This document shows positions 17,447 through 25,305 of a DNA stretch of 35,565 nt, piece by piece (the stretch's first letter is position 1; each line of letters opens with the position of its first letter). Source of the stretch: Gallionella sp. (lineage in GTDB: Bacteria; Pseudomonadota; Gammaproteobacteria; Burkholderiales; Gallionellaceae). Position numbers and translations under genes: made by a program. The notes below the pieces were generated by a model, which saw only the letters and a program-made list of their open reading frames with translations, had not been told where the DNA came from and did not search any database. The stretch is taken from positions 1 to 35,565 of the forward strand of contig JANLIB010000021.1 in NCBI GenBank assembly GCA_024653675.1. Reading direction: 5' to 3'.

Positions 17447-17932
17447 CTAATAACGGCCGCGGGTACGGTAGATATAATTGCTCAGTTCTGCTGACTGGCT
17501 GTTTACGCGCCGCACGATGCCGTGCACGTTGCGCACCACGCCGCGCATCACCTTGTAGACCATCATCGGGTGAGAGTTGATCAGCGTCTCGAACCTGGCC
17601 CGCTCCATGCTCAAGACCTTGGTGTTGCCGATCGCGCAAAGGGTGGCGCTGATATCGGTAGCCGCGCCGCCGACGAATGTGATGATGCCGGCCAGATCGC
17701 CGGGTTTGAGCACGTGAATGGTGGAATCTTCACCGCTGCTCTCTATCTTCACCTCGATATCGCCGTGCGCCAGAATGTACAGATTATCCGGGTGCTCGTC
17801 GCCCGGCCTGACGATCACCTGGCCCGCCTTGTAGTCCTTGACCTCGAACAGACCTGCAAGAATCTCCACTTCAGCGTCACACAACTCCTCGGTGATCGTT
17901 GAGATGCGCAGCGTGTCTATCACTAATGACAT
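17447..17932 (-). CDS. Stand-alone cyclic-nucleotide-binding-fold protein
   Basis: 161 aa, all of it one cNMP/CRP-type beta-roll plus C-terminal helices; there is no HTH, so it is not a CRP-like regulator on its own. Strands such as YKAGQVIVRPGDEHPDNLYI and GDIEVKIES are typical. The phosphate-binding cassette is degenerate: where the family has an FGE...RAA motif, this protein reads DLAGIITFVGGAATDISATL, with no Glu or Arg in the expected places. Ordinary cAMP binding is therefore unlikely. It lies 28 bp after secA and 76 bp before argJ in the same direction, so it is probably in one transcript. Its role is unknown. Confidence 0.85.
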   Translation of the reverse strand: MSLVIDTLRISTITEELCDAEVEILAGLFEVKDYKAGQVIVRPGDEHPDNLYILAHGDIEVKIESSGEDSTIHVLKPGDLAGIITFVGGAATDISATLCAIGNTKVLSMERARFETLINSHPMMVYKVMRGVVRNVHGIVRRVNSQSAELSNYIYRTRGRY

Positions 17933-17960
17933 TTCAATCTCCTTGTGCGTATTAAAAGGA

Positions 17961-20684
17961 TCAGTTCAGCCTGCCATGACAATGCTTGTATTTTTTTCCC
18001 GACCCGCACGGGCAGGGGTCGTTGCGCCCCACCTTGTGGCTTTCGCGCACGAACGGTTTGCGTTCCTCGCCTGATGAATCCGCGCCGGCCGGGTTGGCCA
18101 GCGCCTCGTCGTAATCGGCGTGATGATACTGCACATTTTCCGGCGCGGGGGACGCTTCCACCGCCTCGACATCCGATTCGCCGCGCACCTGCACGGTCAT
18201 CAGCACCTGCGTCACTTCGCGCTTGATCGCATCCAGCATCACCGAGAACAGCTCGAATGCCTCGCGCTTATATTCCTGCTTGGGATTCTTCTGCGCGTAA
18301 CCGCGCAGGTGGATGCCCTGCCGCAGGTGATCCAAAGCAGCCAGGTGCTCGCGCCAGTGCATATCCAGGCTTTGCAGCATCATCACGCGCTCATAGTGGT
18401 GCATGGCCTCGGCGCCCACCATATCAACCTTGGCATGGTATTGTTCCCGTGCTTGCTGCGCAATGCGCTCGCGCAGCGTTGCTTCATCGACCTGTTTATC
18501 TTCCTCCAGCCAGCGCGCCAGCGGCAACTCCAGGCGAAACTCGGCAGCCAGCACCCTTTCCAGTCCGGGTATGTCCCATTGTTCTTCCATGCTTTGCGGT
18601 GCGATGTGTTGATTAATGGTGCTTTCCACCACGCTGTCGCGCATCGCCGCTATGGTTTCGGAGATATCTGCGCTTTCCAGCAATTCGCTGCGCTGCTGGT
18701 AGATCACCTTGCGCTGATCATTGGCGACATCGTCGTATTCAAGGATCTGCTTGCGCATGTCAAAGTTTCGCGCCTCGACTTTGCGCTGCGCGTTCTCGAT
18801 GGCGCGGGTCACCCAGCTATGCTCGATCGCTTCGCCTTCCGGCAACTTGAATCTGTTCATGATCGCCGCAACGCGATCCGACGCAAAGATGCGCAACAAC
18901 GGATCTTCCAGCGACAAATAAAAACGGCTCGAACCCGGATCTCCCTGGCGGCCGGAACGGCCGCGCAACTGGTTATCCACGCGGCGCGATTCGTGACGCT
19001 CGGTGCCGATGATGTGCAGTCCGCCGCTGTCCAGAACCTGCTGGTGCAATTGTTCCCACTCAGACTTCAGTTTTGCGATGCGCTGTTCCTTGGCGGTCTC
19101 ATCCATGCCCGCGTCTTCGCGGGTCAGGTCAACCTGCTTCTCGACATTACCGCCCAGTACGATGTCCGTGCCGCGACCGGCCATATTGGTGGCGATGGTG
19201 ACCATTTTGGGCCGCCCGGCTTGCGCGATGATTTCCGCTTCGCGCGCGTGCTGTTTGGCGTTCAGCACCTGATGCGGCATCTTTTCCCGCTCCAGGTAAC
19301 CTGACAGCAATTCGGAATTCTCGATCGAAGTCGTGCCCACCAGCACCGGCTGGCCGCGCTCATAACAATCCTTGATATCCTCGAGTACCGCGTTATGTTT
19401 TTCCTTGGCGGTGAGATACACCTTGTCCATCATATCCTTGCGGATGGTCGGACGATGCGGCGGAATAATCACGGTTTCCAGGCTGTATATCTGCTGGAAC
19501 TCATACGCCTCGGTATCTGCCGTACCGGTCATGCCGGCCAGCTTGTTGTAGAGGCGGAAATAATTCTGGAAGGTGATCGAAGCCAGTGTCTGGTTTTCCT
19601 TCTGGATGGGCACGCCCTCTTTCGCTTCCACCGCCTGATGAAGTCCGTCAGACCAGCGCCGCCCGGACATCAGGCGTCCGGTAAATTCATCCACGATAAC
19701 CACTTCGCCATTCTGCACGACATAATTCTGATCGCGATGATACAAATTGTGCGCGCGCAACGCGGCGTACAAATGATGGATCAGGGTAATGTTGGCGGGA
19801 TCGTACAGACTGCCGTCAGCAGGCAACAACCCGGCTTGGGCGAGTATGCTCTCGGCGTGCTCGTGGCCGGACTCGGTCAGCAGTATCTGCTGGTTCTTTT
19901 CGTCGACACTGAAATCGCCCGGACCCTCTTCCACGGCCTGACGCGCCAGTTGCGGCACCAGTTTGTCGACGCGCACGTAGATGTCCACGTTGTCTTCGGC
20001 CTGCCCGGAAATGATCAGCGGGGTGCGTGCCTCGTCAATCAGGATGGAGTCAACTTCATCCACGATGGCAAAGTTGAGCGGCCTCTGGAAACGTTCGCTG
20101 ACATGGGTGGCCATGTTGTCCCGCAGATAATCGAACCCGAATTCGTTGTTGGTGCCGTAAGTGATGTCCGAGGCGTAGGCGGCCTGCTTGTCTCCGGACG
20201 GCATCTGCGAAAGGATCACGCCAACCGACAAACCAAGAAACCGGTACAGCCTGCCCATCCACTCGGCATCGCGCCCGGCCAGATAGTCGTTCACAGTGAC
20301 GACATGCACGCCCTTGCCGGAAATCGCATTCAGATAAGCCGGCAGCGTTGCCGCCAGAGTCTTGCCTTCACCGGTGCGCATTTCGGCGATCTTGCCATAA
20401 TGCAGCACCATCCCTCCGATGATCTGCACGTCGAAATGACGCATCCCAAGCGCGCGGACGCTCGCTTCGCGCACCACGGCAAACGCTTCCGGCAGGAGCG
20501 CATCGAGTGATTCGCCTTGCGCGAAGCGCTGCTTGAAACTAACGGTTTTCTGGCGCAGCTCATCATCGCTTAACCTGGCGATATCGGCTTCCAGCTTATT
20601 GACGGATAGCACCGTAGCCTTGTATTCCTTGAGCAAGCGGTCGTTGCGGCTACCGAAGATACTTTTCAGCACAATGGAAATCAT
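17961..20684 (-). CDS. secA: Protein translocase ATPase SecA
   Basis: 907 aa, full length. This ATPase pushes unfolded preproteins through SecYEG. Visible parts: N-terminal helix ([16 protein letters not shown]), Walker [19 protein letters not shown] near residue 103, preprotein cross-linking domain, [19 protein letters not shown] (Walker B), NBD2 with the [14 protein letters not shown] signature and the [20 protein letters not shown] motif, helical scaffold, and the C-terminal zinc tail [15 protein letters not shown] (Cys-x-Cys-x8-Cys-His) that binds SecB and lipids. The start ATG has GGGAA about 5 nt upstream. A strong terminator of the upstream M23 gene lies 49 bp before it, so secA must have its own promoter in 20685-20720. 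Confidence 0.98.
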   Translation of the reverse strand: MISIVLKSIFGSRNDRLLKEYKATVLSVNKLEADIARLSDDELRQKTVSFKQRFAQGESLDALLPEAFAVVREASVRALGMRHFDVQIIGGMVLHYGKIAEMRTGEGKTLAATLPAYLNAISGKGVHVVTVNDYLAGRDAEWMGRLYRFLGLSVGVILSQMPSGDKQAAYASDITYGTNNEFGFDYLRDNMATHVSERFQRPLNFAIVDEVDSILIDEARTPLIISGQAEDNVDIYVRVDKLVPQLARQAVEEGPGDFSVDEKNQQILLTESGHEHAESILAQAGLLPADGSLYDPANITLIHHLYAALRAHNLYHRDQNYVVQNGEVVIVDEFTGRLMSGRRWSDGLHQAVEAKEGVPIQKENQTLASITFQNYFRLYNKLAGMTGTADTEAYEFQQIYSLETVIIPPHRPTIRKDMMDKVYLTAKEKHNAVLEDIKDCYERGQPVLVGTTSIENSELLSGYLEREKMPHQVLNAKQHAREAEIIAQAGRPKMVTIATNMAGRGTDIVLGGNVEKQVDLTREDAGMDETAKEQRIAKLKSEWEQLHQQVLDSGGLHIIGTERHESRRVDNQLRGRSGRQGDPGSSRFYLSLEDPLLRIFASDRVAAIMNRFKLPEGEAIEHSWVTRAIENAQRKVEARNFDMRKQILEYDDVANDQRKVIYQQRSELLESADISETIAAMRDSVVESTINQHIAPQSMEEQWDIPGLERVLAAEFRLELPLARWLEEDKQVDEATLRERIAQQAREQYHAKVDMVGAEAMHHYERVMMLQSLDMHWREHLAALDHLRQGIHLRGYAQKNPKQEYKREAFELFSVMLDAIKREVTQVLMTVQVRGESDVEAVEASPAPENVQYHHADYDEALANPAGADSSGEERKPFVRESHKVGRNDPCPCGSGKKYKHCHGRLN

Positions 20685-20720
20685 GTTTTCCCAAACTACA
20701 AAATATGAAAGTTCTCAACC

Positions 20721-20760
20721 ACAAAAAAATAAAGGGTGAGGCAATGCAACGCCTCACCCT
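20721..20760 (-). terminator. Rho-independent terminator of the M23 peptidase gene
   Basis: Perfect 10-bp stem AGGGTGAGGC (20733-20742) / GCCTCACCCT (20751-20760) with an 8-nt loop. In the minus-strand direction it is followed by TTATTTTTTT. It starts 18 bp after the M23 stop codon and ends transcription before secA. Confidence 0.9.
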
Positions 20761-20778
20761 CACCAATAGTCATTGCAT

Positions 20779-21699
20779 TTAACCGGCGGCTTTTTCCAAA
20801 AAGCGCACGGGGTTCTGGGCACTGCCTTTATAGCGAACTTCAAAGTGCAGGTGATTACCGGTGGAGCGTCCCGTGCTCCCCACCTCGGCGATCTTTTCGC
20901 CGCGCCGCACCACCTGGCCGACTCTCACCAGCAATTTCGAAGCGTGCGCGTAGCGGGTGACAATATCATTGCCGTGATCGATCTCGACCATATTACCATA
21001 TTGGGGATGGAGACTGGCGAACGCCACCACGCCTCCTGCCGAAGCATGAATCGGTGTTCCGGAATCCACCACGTAGTCCACTCCCTCGTGCATGGCATTC
21101 GTGCCGGTGAACGGATCCAGACGCCAGCCGAAATTGGAGGAATACCAACCCACCCTGACCGGTGGAATCGAGGGCAGCAACTTGCGGCTCAACTGGTTCT
21201 GCAACAGCAGGGTTTCCAGCGCCAGCAACTTGTCGCTGCGGTCGTTCACCACATTGGACAGCGTGTTCATTTGCTGGTCCAGGATATTCGTCGACATCCC
21301 CTGCATTGGCAACATCACCAGCGGTCCACCCTGCGCAGGCGGCTTGGAAAACTGGAATTCATCCGGTTTCATTCCCGTCAGTTTGGCCAGGCGGGTTCCC
21401 AGCTCATCGAGCCTTTGAAGCTGTGCCTGCATCTGCCCAACCCGGGTCGCCATGGCATCCAGGCTGCTATGCAAATAGATCTGCTGCTTTTGTTGCTCAT
21501 CACTTTGCACCTTGGACAGCAGGATGCGTATCTCATCGCTCAAGCCCTCCGGAGCATATCGCACAATCGCGTATTGCAAGGCAATTGCCGCGCCCAGCAT
21601 AAACCCGGACAATAGCACCGCCAGCAAAGCAATATGCCAGCCGTCCAGCGTGATCCTGCGGGTTTTTGCCAAACGACTGGAAACTAGAATAATATTCAT
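20779..21699 (-). CDS. M23-family (LytM) peptidoglycan endopeptidase, membrane anchored
   Basis: 306 aa from the ATG at 21699, which has an excellent AAGGAGG seven to eight bases upstream; the open frame further 5' runs into the opposite gene and is ignored. One N-terminal TM helix (about residues 20-43) anchors it in the inner membrane. A coiled-coil region (about 60-110, SDEQQKQQIYLHSSL onward) follows, then the M23 domain. Zinc ligands are present: HEGVD near residue 205 and HLHFEV near 283, with SNFGWRLDPFTG before them, so it should be an active endopeptidase cutting peptide cross-links. Gene order beside secA and DUF721 matches other betaproteobacteria. It is monocistronic, with its own terminator. 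Confidence 0.94.
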   Translation of the reverse strand: MNIILVSSRLAKTRRITLDGWHIALLAVLLSGFMLGAAIALQYAIVRYAPEGLSDEIRILLSKVQSDEQQKQQIYLHSSLDAMATRVGQMQAQLQRLDELGTRLAKLTGMKPDEFQFSKPPAQGGPLVMLPMQGMSTNILDQQMNTLSNVVNDRSDKLLALETLLLQNQLSRKLLPSIPPVRVGWYSSNFGWRLDPFTGTNAMHEGVDYVVDSGTPIHASAGGVVAFASLHPQYGNMVEIDHGNDIVTRYAHASKLLVRVGQVVRRGEKIAEVGSTGRSTGNHLHFEVRYKGSAQNPVRFLEKAAG

Positions 21700-22150
21700 G
21701 CCCCCTCCTTCTACAATTAAAACGAAATCTGTGGCGCAACGTCTGAAATTATTGTTGAGCGGCAACCGGGAGATTCGCCCGTTGATGAACAAGGCACAAG
21801 CCCTGACCGCCTTGCAAAGCCATTTTATCAGCGTAGCGCCGGTGCATATCGGGCAATCAAGCCAGGTTCTGGGGTTGGAAACGGGTACGCTCACCATCTC
21901 TGTCGCCAACGCAACTATCGCTGCGAAGTTGCGCCAGATTGCACCAGAACTGGTTGCCATGCTGCAAAACAAGAGGTGTCAGGTTAGCGGAATCCGCGTA
22001 AAGGTGCAAGTTTCCTTCGATAGCGGCCGGCCCAAACCCGCCCCGCGCAAACTTGGCGAAGCCGCGCAGAGCGCGTTGAACGAACTCAGTTCAAACCTGG
22101 GCGACTCACCCCTCAAACTCGCGCTGGAAAAAATGGCCCGCAAAAGCTAG
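21698..22150 (+). CDS. DUF721 / DciA-like protein
   Basis: 150 aa from the ATG at 21698. The family core begins near VAQRLKLLLSGNREIRPL; a GTG at 21731 would start right there, and neither has a good RBS. The N-terminal ~95 residues form the KH-like DUF721 domain (LGLETGTLTISVANATIAAK and LRQIAPELVAML). The C-terminal ~45 residues are a helical, basic tail. DciA is the ancestral loader of the replicative helicase DnaB in bacteria without DnaC. Short DUF721 proteins beside the M23-secA block are usual in betaproteobacteria, and whether they all act as DciA is less certain. The start codon overlaps that of the divergent M23 gene in the tetranucleotide CATG. Confidence 0.82.
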   Translation: MPPPSTIKTKSVAQRLKLLLSGNREIRPLMNKAQALTALQSHFISVAPVHIGQSSQVLGLETGTLTISVANATIAAKLRQIAPELVAMLQNKRCQVSGIRVKVQVSFDSGRPKPAPRKLGEAAQSALNELSSNLGDSPLKLALEKMARKS

Positions 22151-22509
22151 TCCGCCGTCCCCGCCTATCAAAATTTTATTGGCCCCGGTTGACTTGGCCA
22201 ATGATCATTTTGTTGTATCAGATTTGCCCGATTATTGATCTGGCAAAAATTGCTGGACTCAAGCCAGATGCTTTACTGAAGCATATTCAAAGCGGCTGTT
22301 CATGCGTTCGGGGATTTCGTTGCACTTCGAATTAAAATCAACCATGCACTGCTGATGGCTCCATTGCACTTCCATTATTGAGTACTCAACGTTCAAAGAG
22401 GGGCTGCGCACTTTTACTCAGCCCCTCTCGAATGCGGGGACAGGCTGAAACCACAAAGGAACTGCGACCCTTGTGACTCCAAGGCTGAGATGGCACTCAA
22501 GCTAAGCGC
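22151..22509. other. 359-bp convergent intergenic region with a GC-rich hairpin
   Basis: No credible gene. The one clear structure is at 22398-22427: GAGGGGCTG pairs with CAGCCCCTC around a 12-nt loop, between the convergent DUF721 gene and the secreted orphan. It lacks a long U-run on either side, so it may act as a weak bidirectional terminator. A GGCCCCGGTTGACTTGGCC near-palindrome lies at about 22181-22200. The rest looks like unremarkable AT-richer spacer. Confidence 0.5.
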
Positions 22510-23466
22510 CTAATCGTGCTCTTTCTTGATGGTTTTTACGGTGAGGTCATTGATTGCGTAGCCCACGCGCAGGATGCCCGTAGATACTGCGGCGGGATCT
22601 ATGGTAAAGACATAATCCCCTGTGGCGCGCGCCCACCCGGCATAGTCGGCTTTGTCTTCCGACACCTTCTTGACCGAGCCTGCCACTTCAGCCGCAAGCC
22701 GCTTGCCGTGTTCCTTGATACGGATATCGCCGCCGCCCCAATCGGGTGGAAGAGCGTACACAATCGCCCAATTCAGTCTCATGGGCGGAAGAACATTGAG
22801 TTCTACTGACTTGGTGAAGAAGCTGCCAGTATCTTTTGACAATACCTCGGTAAGGCTGAAACGAATATCCGGCACCAGCACCACCACGTCCTTTTTCTTG
22901 GCAATGTCTCTATATCTATATGTCATCCCGGTGACGCCCCAGTCAAAAGTCTGTTCGTCCGATGGTGTAATAATCGCATAATCAACACCGCTTCCTCCTT
23001 CGAGCAAACTTGTCGGGAAGCCAAATTTCTCGTTTGGTTTCATTCGATCCAGCCCTGCCAACTCTGTTTTCATATCATCGTATGTGAGTACGGTGAAACC
23101 GCTCGCGCGGATCTTTGCGACAAGATCGTCATAGACTTTTTTCGCGAGGCCTTGGAGCAACGATTTATCGAGGCCATCGATAAGAATCTTGGCCTTGGCA
23201 AACGCGCCCGATGACCCCCCGGTTTGCGCCGAAGTTTCCGTCCGGGCAGTGATACGCAAATAAACCGTCGGAATGAAATAGGCCTTCGAGTCGCCAAAGT
23301 CGCCCTTGTGGTTCATCTCAACCCGATCCATGTTGATATTGAAAGGCGGCACTTCCTCGGCGTGAGCAGCGCCGATAACAAGAGTAAAGAACAGCGGAAC
23401 AAGAGCAAGGCTGCGCATTATTACGCCCGAGTCTTGGCCTATACGCAACAGATGCGATGATTTCAT
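22510..23466 (-). CDS. Secreted protein of unknown function
   Basis: 318 aa; the ATG at 23466 has AGGGGA six bases upstream. It carries a signal peptide with a long n-region: the hydrophobic core (LALVPLFFTLVIGAAHA) starts at about residue 20, with a likely cleavage after AHA. A second ATG just before that core (at 23418) would give a conventional leader but lacks an RBS. The mature part looks like a mixed alpha/beta periplasmic or surface protein: a strand-rich start (FNINMDRVEMNHKGDFGDSK), a helix (LLQGLAKKVYDDLVAKIR), and a motif TYRYRDIAKKKDVVVLVPDI. There are no cysteines in the mature region, no lipobox and no repeats. I do not recognise the family. It lies downstream of two lipoprotein genes but 126 bp away, so co-transcription is open. 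Confidence 0.8.
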   Translation of the reverse strand: MKSSHLLRIGQDSGVIMRSLALVPLFFTLVIGAAHAEEVPPFNINMDRVEMNHKGDFGDSKAYFIPTVYLRITARTETSAQTGGSSGAFAKAKILIDGLDKSLLQGLAKKVYDDLVAKIRASGFTVLTYDDMKTELAGLDRMKPNEKFGFPTSLLEGGSGVDYAIITPSDEQTFDWGVTGMTYRYRDIAKKKDVVVLVPDIRFSLTEVLSKDTGSFFTKSVELNVLPPMRLNWAIVYALPPDWGGGDIRIKEHGKRLAAEVAGSVKKVSEDKADYAGWARATGDYVFTIDPAAVSTGILRVGYAINDLTVKTIKKEHD

Positions 23467-23592
23467 TTTGATCCCCTATACGAGTTTACAGCGCCAAGGC
23501 AAGTTATCCCCGCTTGTCGTCCATGGCGATCCAACAAGCGACCCACTAGATCCGAACAAGCGGGAATTCATATTCGGCATTGACCTGTACTT

Positions 23593-25101
23593 CTACGGCT
23601 TGAACGTGGCCGCGCCATGCACCGACCCAGCGCCCACATTGCCAATCACGTATGTCCCGCCAACTTCATTCGATCCCTGCGCACCGACAACCATGCCGTC
23701 AAACATGAACATGCAGCTTGATGTCGTGCAGGCACTGCCGCCCACCGGCATGGGGATAGAACCGAAAATGGTATCTCCAGTGACGTACAGACGGGTGCGA
23801 TCTATCGTCAATTCCGAAGTCGAAAGTGTCGTCAAGCCGCCGGTGGAAACAATGTGGTAGGTGTGATCGGGCATGGTTACGGTAAAGTCGATGCCCACTT
23901 TGTCGGTGGCGTAATCAATTTTGACTGTTCCGGAAAATGTGCCAAGCCCCCCGCTACCAACTGTGGGCTGAGTAGCTCCCGATAAGGTATAGCTCACTGT
24001 ACCGGTGGTGGGCAGCGTGGCGGCCGTGCCGACAACGTAGTGAAAGCCCTGTGTTGCGCCTATCGTTCCAGGCAGCGTGCTGGACCCAAAATAATTTCCG
24101 GTGGTAGCGCCCCCATTCCAGCGTCCCCAGGTGATGTTCGCGTCGCCGCCCAGTTCCGCGATGGAATTGGTGCCGATCTGTATACGTTCAATAGGGTTGA
24201 TGGTTGCGGCTGGATTTATATCATAGGCCAGCAATCCTCCCGTGGCGCTATCCATCGTAACTTGCAGCGTCGAGGCGGCGCGAAAATCGATACCGATATC
24301 CGGGCCGCTCGAATAAGCGAGCATGTAATGGCCATCAGCGGCAGCTAACGGTGCAGTGATGGCGCCAGAAGTGGTTCCGCTCCCCGCGCCGCCGCCCGAA
24401 CCCCCGCTGGTCGTGTTCGCATAGGCCGCCGTCAGTGCGGCGCCGAAGCCCGCAGGCGCGACGAAAGTGGATGCGGATGCATTGGCCAGCAAGTCCGCAT
24501 ACGTGACGCTTGCGCTGGTCATGGCAGCGCTAAGCGCAGCCAGCATGTCGTCGCTGATGTTGCCGGAGGTAGGGGTGAAAGCCGTGGTGATCGGGTTGAT
24601 GGTGTTGAGCGGTGTGAGTCCGAGTGCGGTGCGCAGATTGGTGAGCGCAGTATCGATTTTGGTTTGGTTGATGTTGTTGAGCGTTACGCCCGTCAATGCG
24701 GAAAACCAAGCGTCCGGGGCTCCTGCTGCCAGATTGGCCACCATCAAATCGGTTAACGGCGTGACGTTCACGGTGCCCAAGGCTGTGGCAATGGAGTGAT
24801 AGGGCGTGGCGTTGGCGGCGCTGTTGATGGTGCCGCCCGCCATCTGCACCGCGCAGGGCAGCGTTTGCCCGGAGACGGTGACTTGCCATGCGCCCGCGCT
24901 GCTCGTGGTGGCGGTGAGCGCGCTGCCTGCCGCGCAGGTGACTTTAACGGCGCCACCGACAATCGGTGAACCCACCGCCGCAACACCGCTCAGGGTGCTG
25001 GCCGCCGGTGGGGTGCTTCCGCCCCCACCGCAACCTGCCATTAGTGCCGACAAACACACGCCGCCTATTGTTGCAAGCTTCCGAAAATTGAACATGCCCA
25101 T
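23593..25101 (-). CDS. Lipoprotein with TbpB-like C-terminal beta domain (paralogue of the NHL lipoprotein)
   Basis: 502 aa. The ATG has AGGGAG three bases upstream. It has a signal peptide with lipobox LMAGC, then a Gly-rich tether (GGGGS). Residues about 35-230 are the same domain as in the next gene upstream (TLSGVAAVGSPIVGGAVKVT onward, with PYHSIATALGTVNVTPLTDL and ISDDMLAAL). After a second Gly/Ser linker (about 233-245) the C-terminal ~255 residues are all-beta and end in GGTYVIGNVGAGSVHGAATF, like the barrel of transferrin-binding-protein-B-type surface proteins that often follows FecR-like domains. One Cys pair (ACTTSSC) near residue 455 may form a disulphide. Probably outer-membrane or surface anchored. 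Ligand unknown. Leader and N-terminal half clearly come from a duplication. Confidence 0.85.
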   Translation of the reverse strand: MGMFNFRKLATIGGVCLSALMAGCGGGGSTPPAASTLSGVAAVGSPIVGGAVKVTCAAGSALTATTSSAGAWQVTVSGQTLPCAVQMAGGTINSAANATPYHSIATALGTVNVTPLTDLMVANLAAGAPDAWFSALTGVTLNNINQTKIDTALTNLRTALGLTPLNTINPITTAFTPTSGNISDDMLAALSAAMTSASVTYADLLANASASTFVAPAGFGAALTAAYANTTSGGSGGGAGSGTTSGAITAPLAAADGHYMLAYSSGPDIGIDFRAASTLQVTMDSATGGLLAYDINPAATINPIERIQIGTNSIAELGGDANITWGRWNGGATTGNYFGSSTLPGTIGATQGFHYVVGTAATLPTTGTVSYTLSGATQPTVGSGGLGTFSGTVKIDYATDKVGIDFTVTMPDHTYHIVSTGGLTTLSTSELTIDRTRLYVTGDTIFGSIPMPVGGSACTTSSCMFMFDGMVVGAQGSNEVGGTYVIGNVGAGSVHGAATFKP

Positions 25102-25120
25102 GATCTCCCTTTCGCGTTAA

Positions 25121-25277
25121 TTTGAACCCGGATAATCCACCCATGTGGGAGCCCGATTCATCGGGCGATTGTGTGACCAGACCATCGCTCTATGAATCGG
25201 GTTACTACATGAAGATGCAAGCTTTATGGATGTATCGGGCATTGTTGAAAAATCTCCAATGGATTATCTGGATTAAA
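25121..25277. repeat. MITE-like element B between the two lipoprotein genes
   Basis: The ends are inverted repeats: TTTGAACCCGGATAATCCA at 25121-25139 against TGGATTATCTGGATTAAA at 25260-25277, about 16 of 19 matching. Inside, GTGGGAGCCCGATTCAT (25145-25161) pairs imperfectly with ATGAATCGGGTTACTAC (25192-25208), with CCCGATTCATCGGG as a small hairpin of its own. The core is unrelated to that of element A, but the ends match those of A and C. Confidence 0.8.
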
Positions 25278-25305
25278 TTGACAGCCCCTCAAGCTCAGTA
25301 CATGT

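Noticed and set aside
17965-17990. CATGACAAT match in the secA 3' end as a third copy of the 24-bp motif
   Set aside because: Only about nine bases agree and the G-run half is missing; chance match inside coding sequence.
18120-19304. Plus-strand open frame opposite secA
   Set aside because: Antisense shadow of secA, whose motifs are complete on the minus strand.
22398-22427. Hairpin as a small RNA gene
   Set aside because: A single GC stem without promoter boxes or a U-run does not support an ncRNA call; recorded only as a possible weak terminator.
25141-25208. CRISPR-like spacing of the CCCGATTCAT repeats
   Set aside because: Only two units and they are inverted, not direct; this is the core of a MITE-like element.
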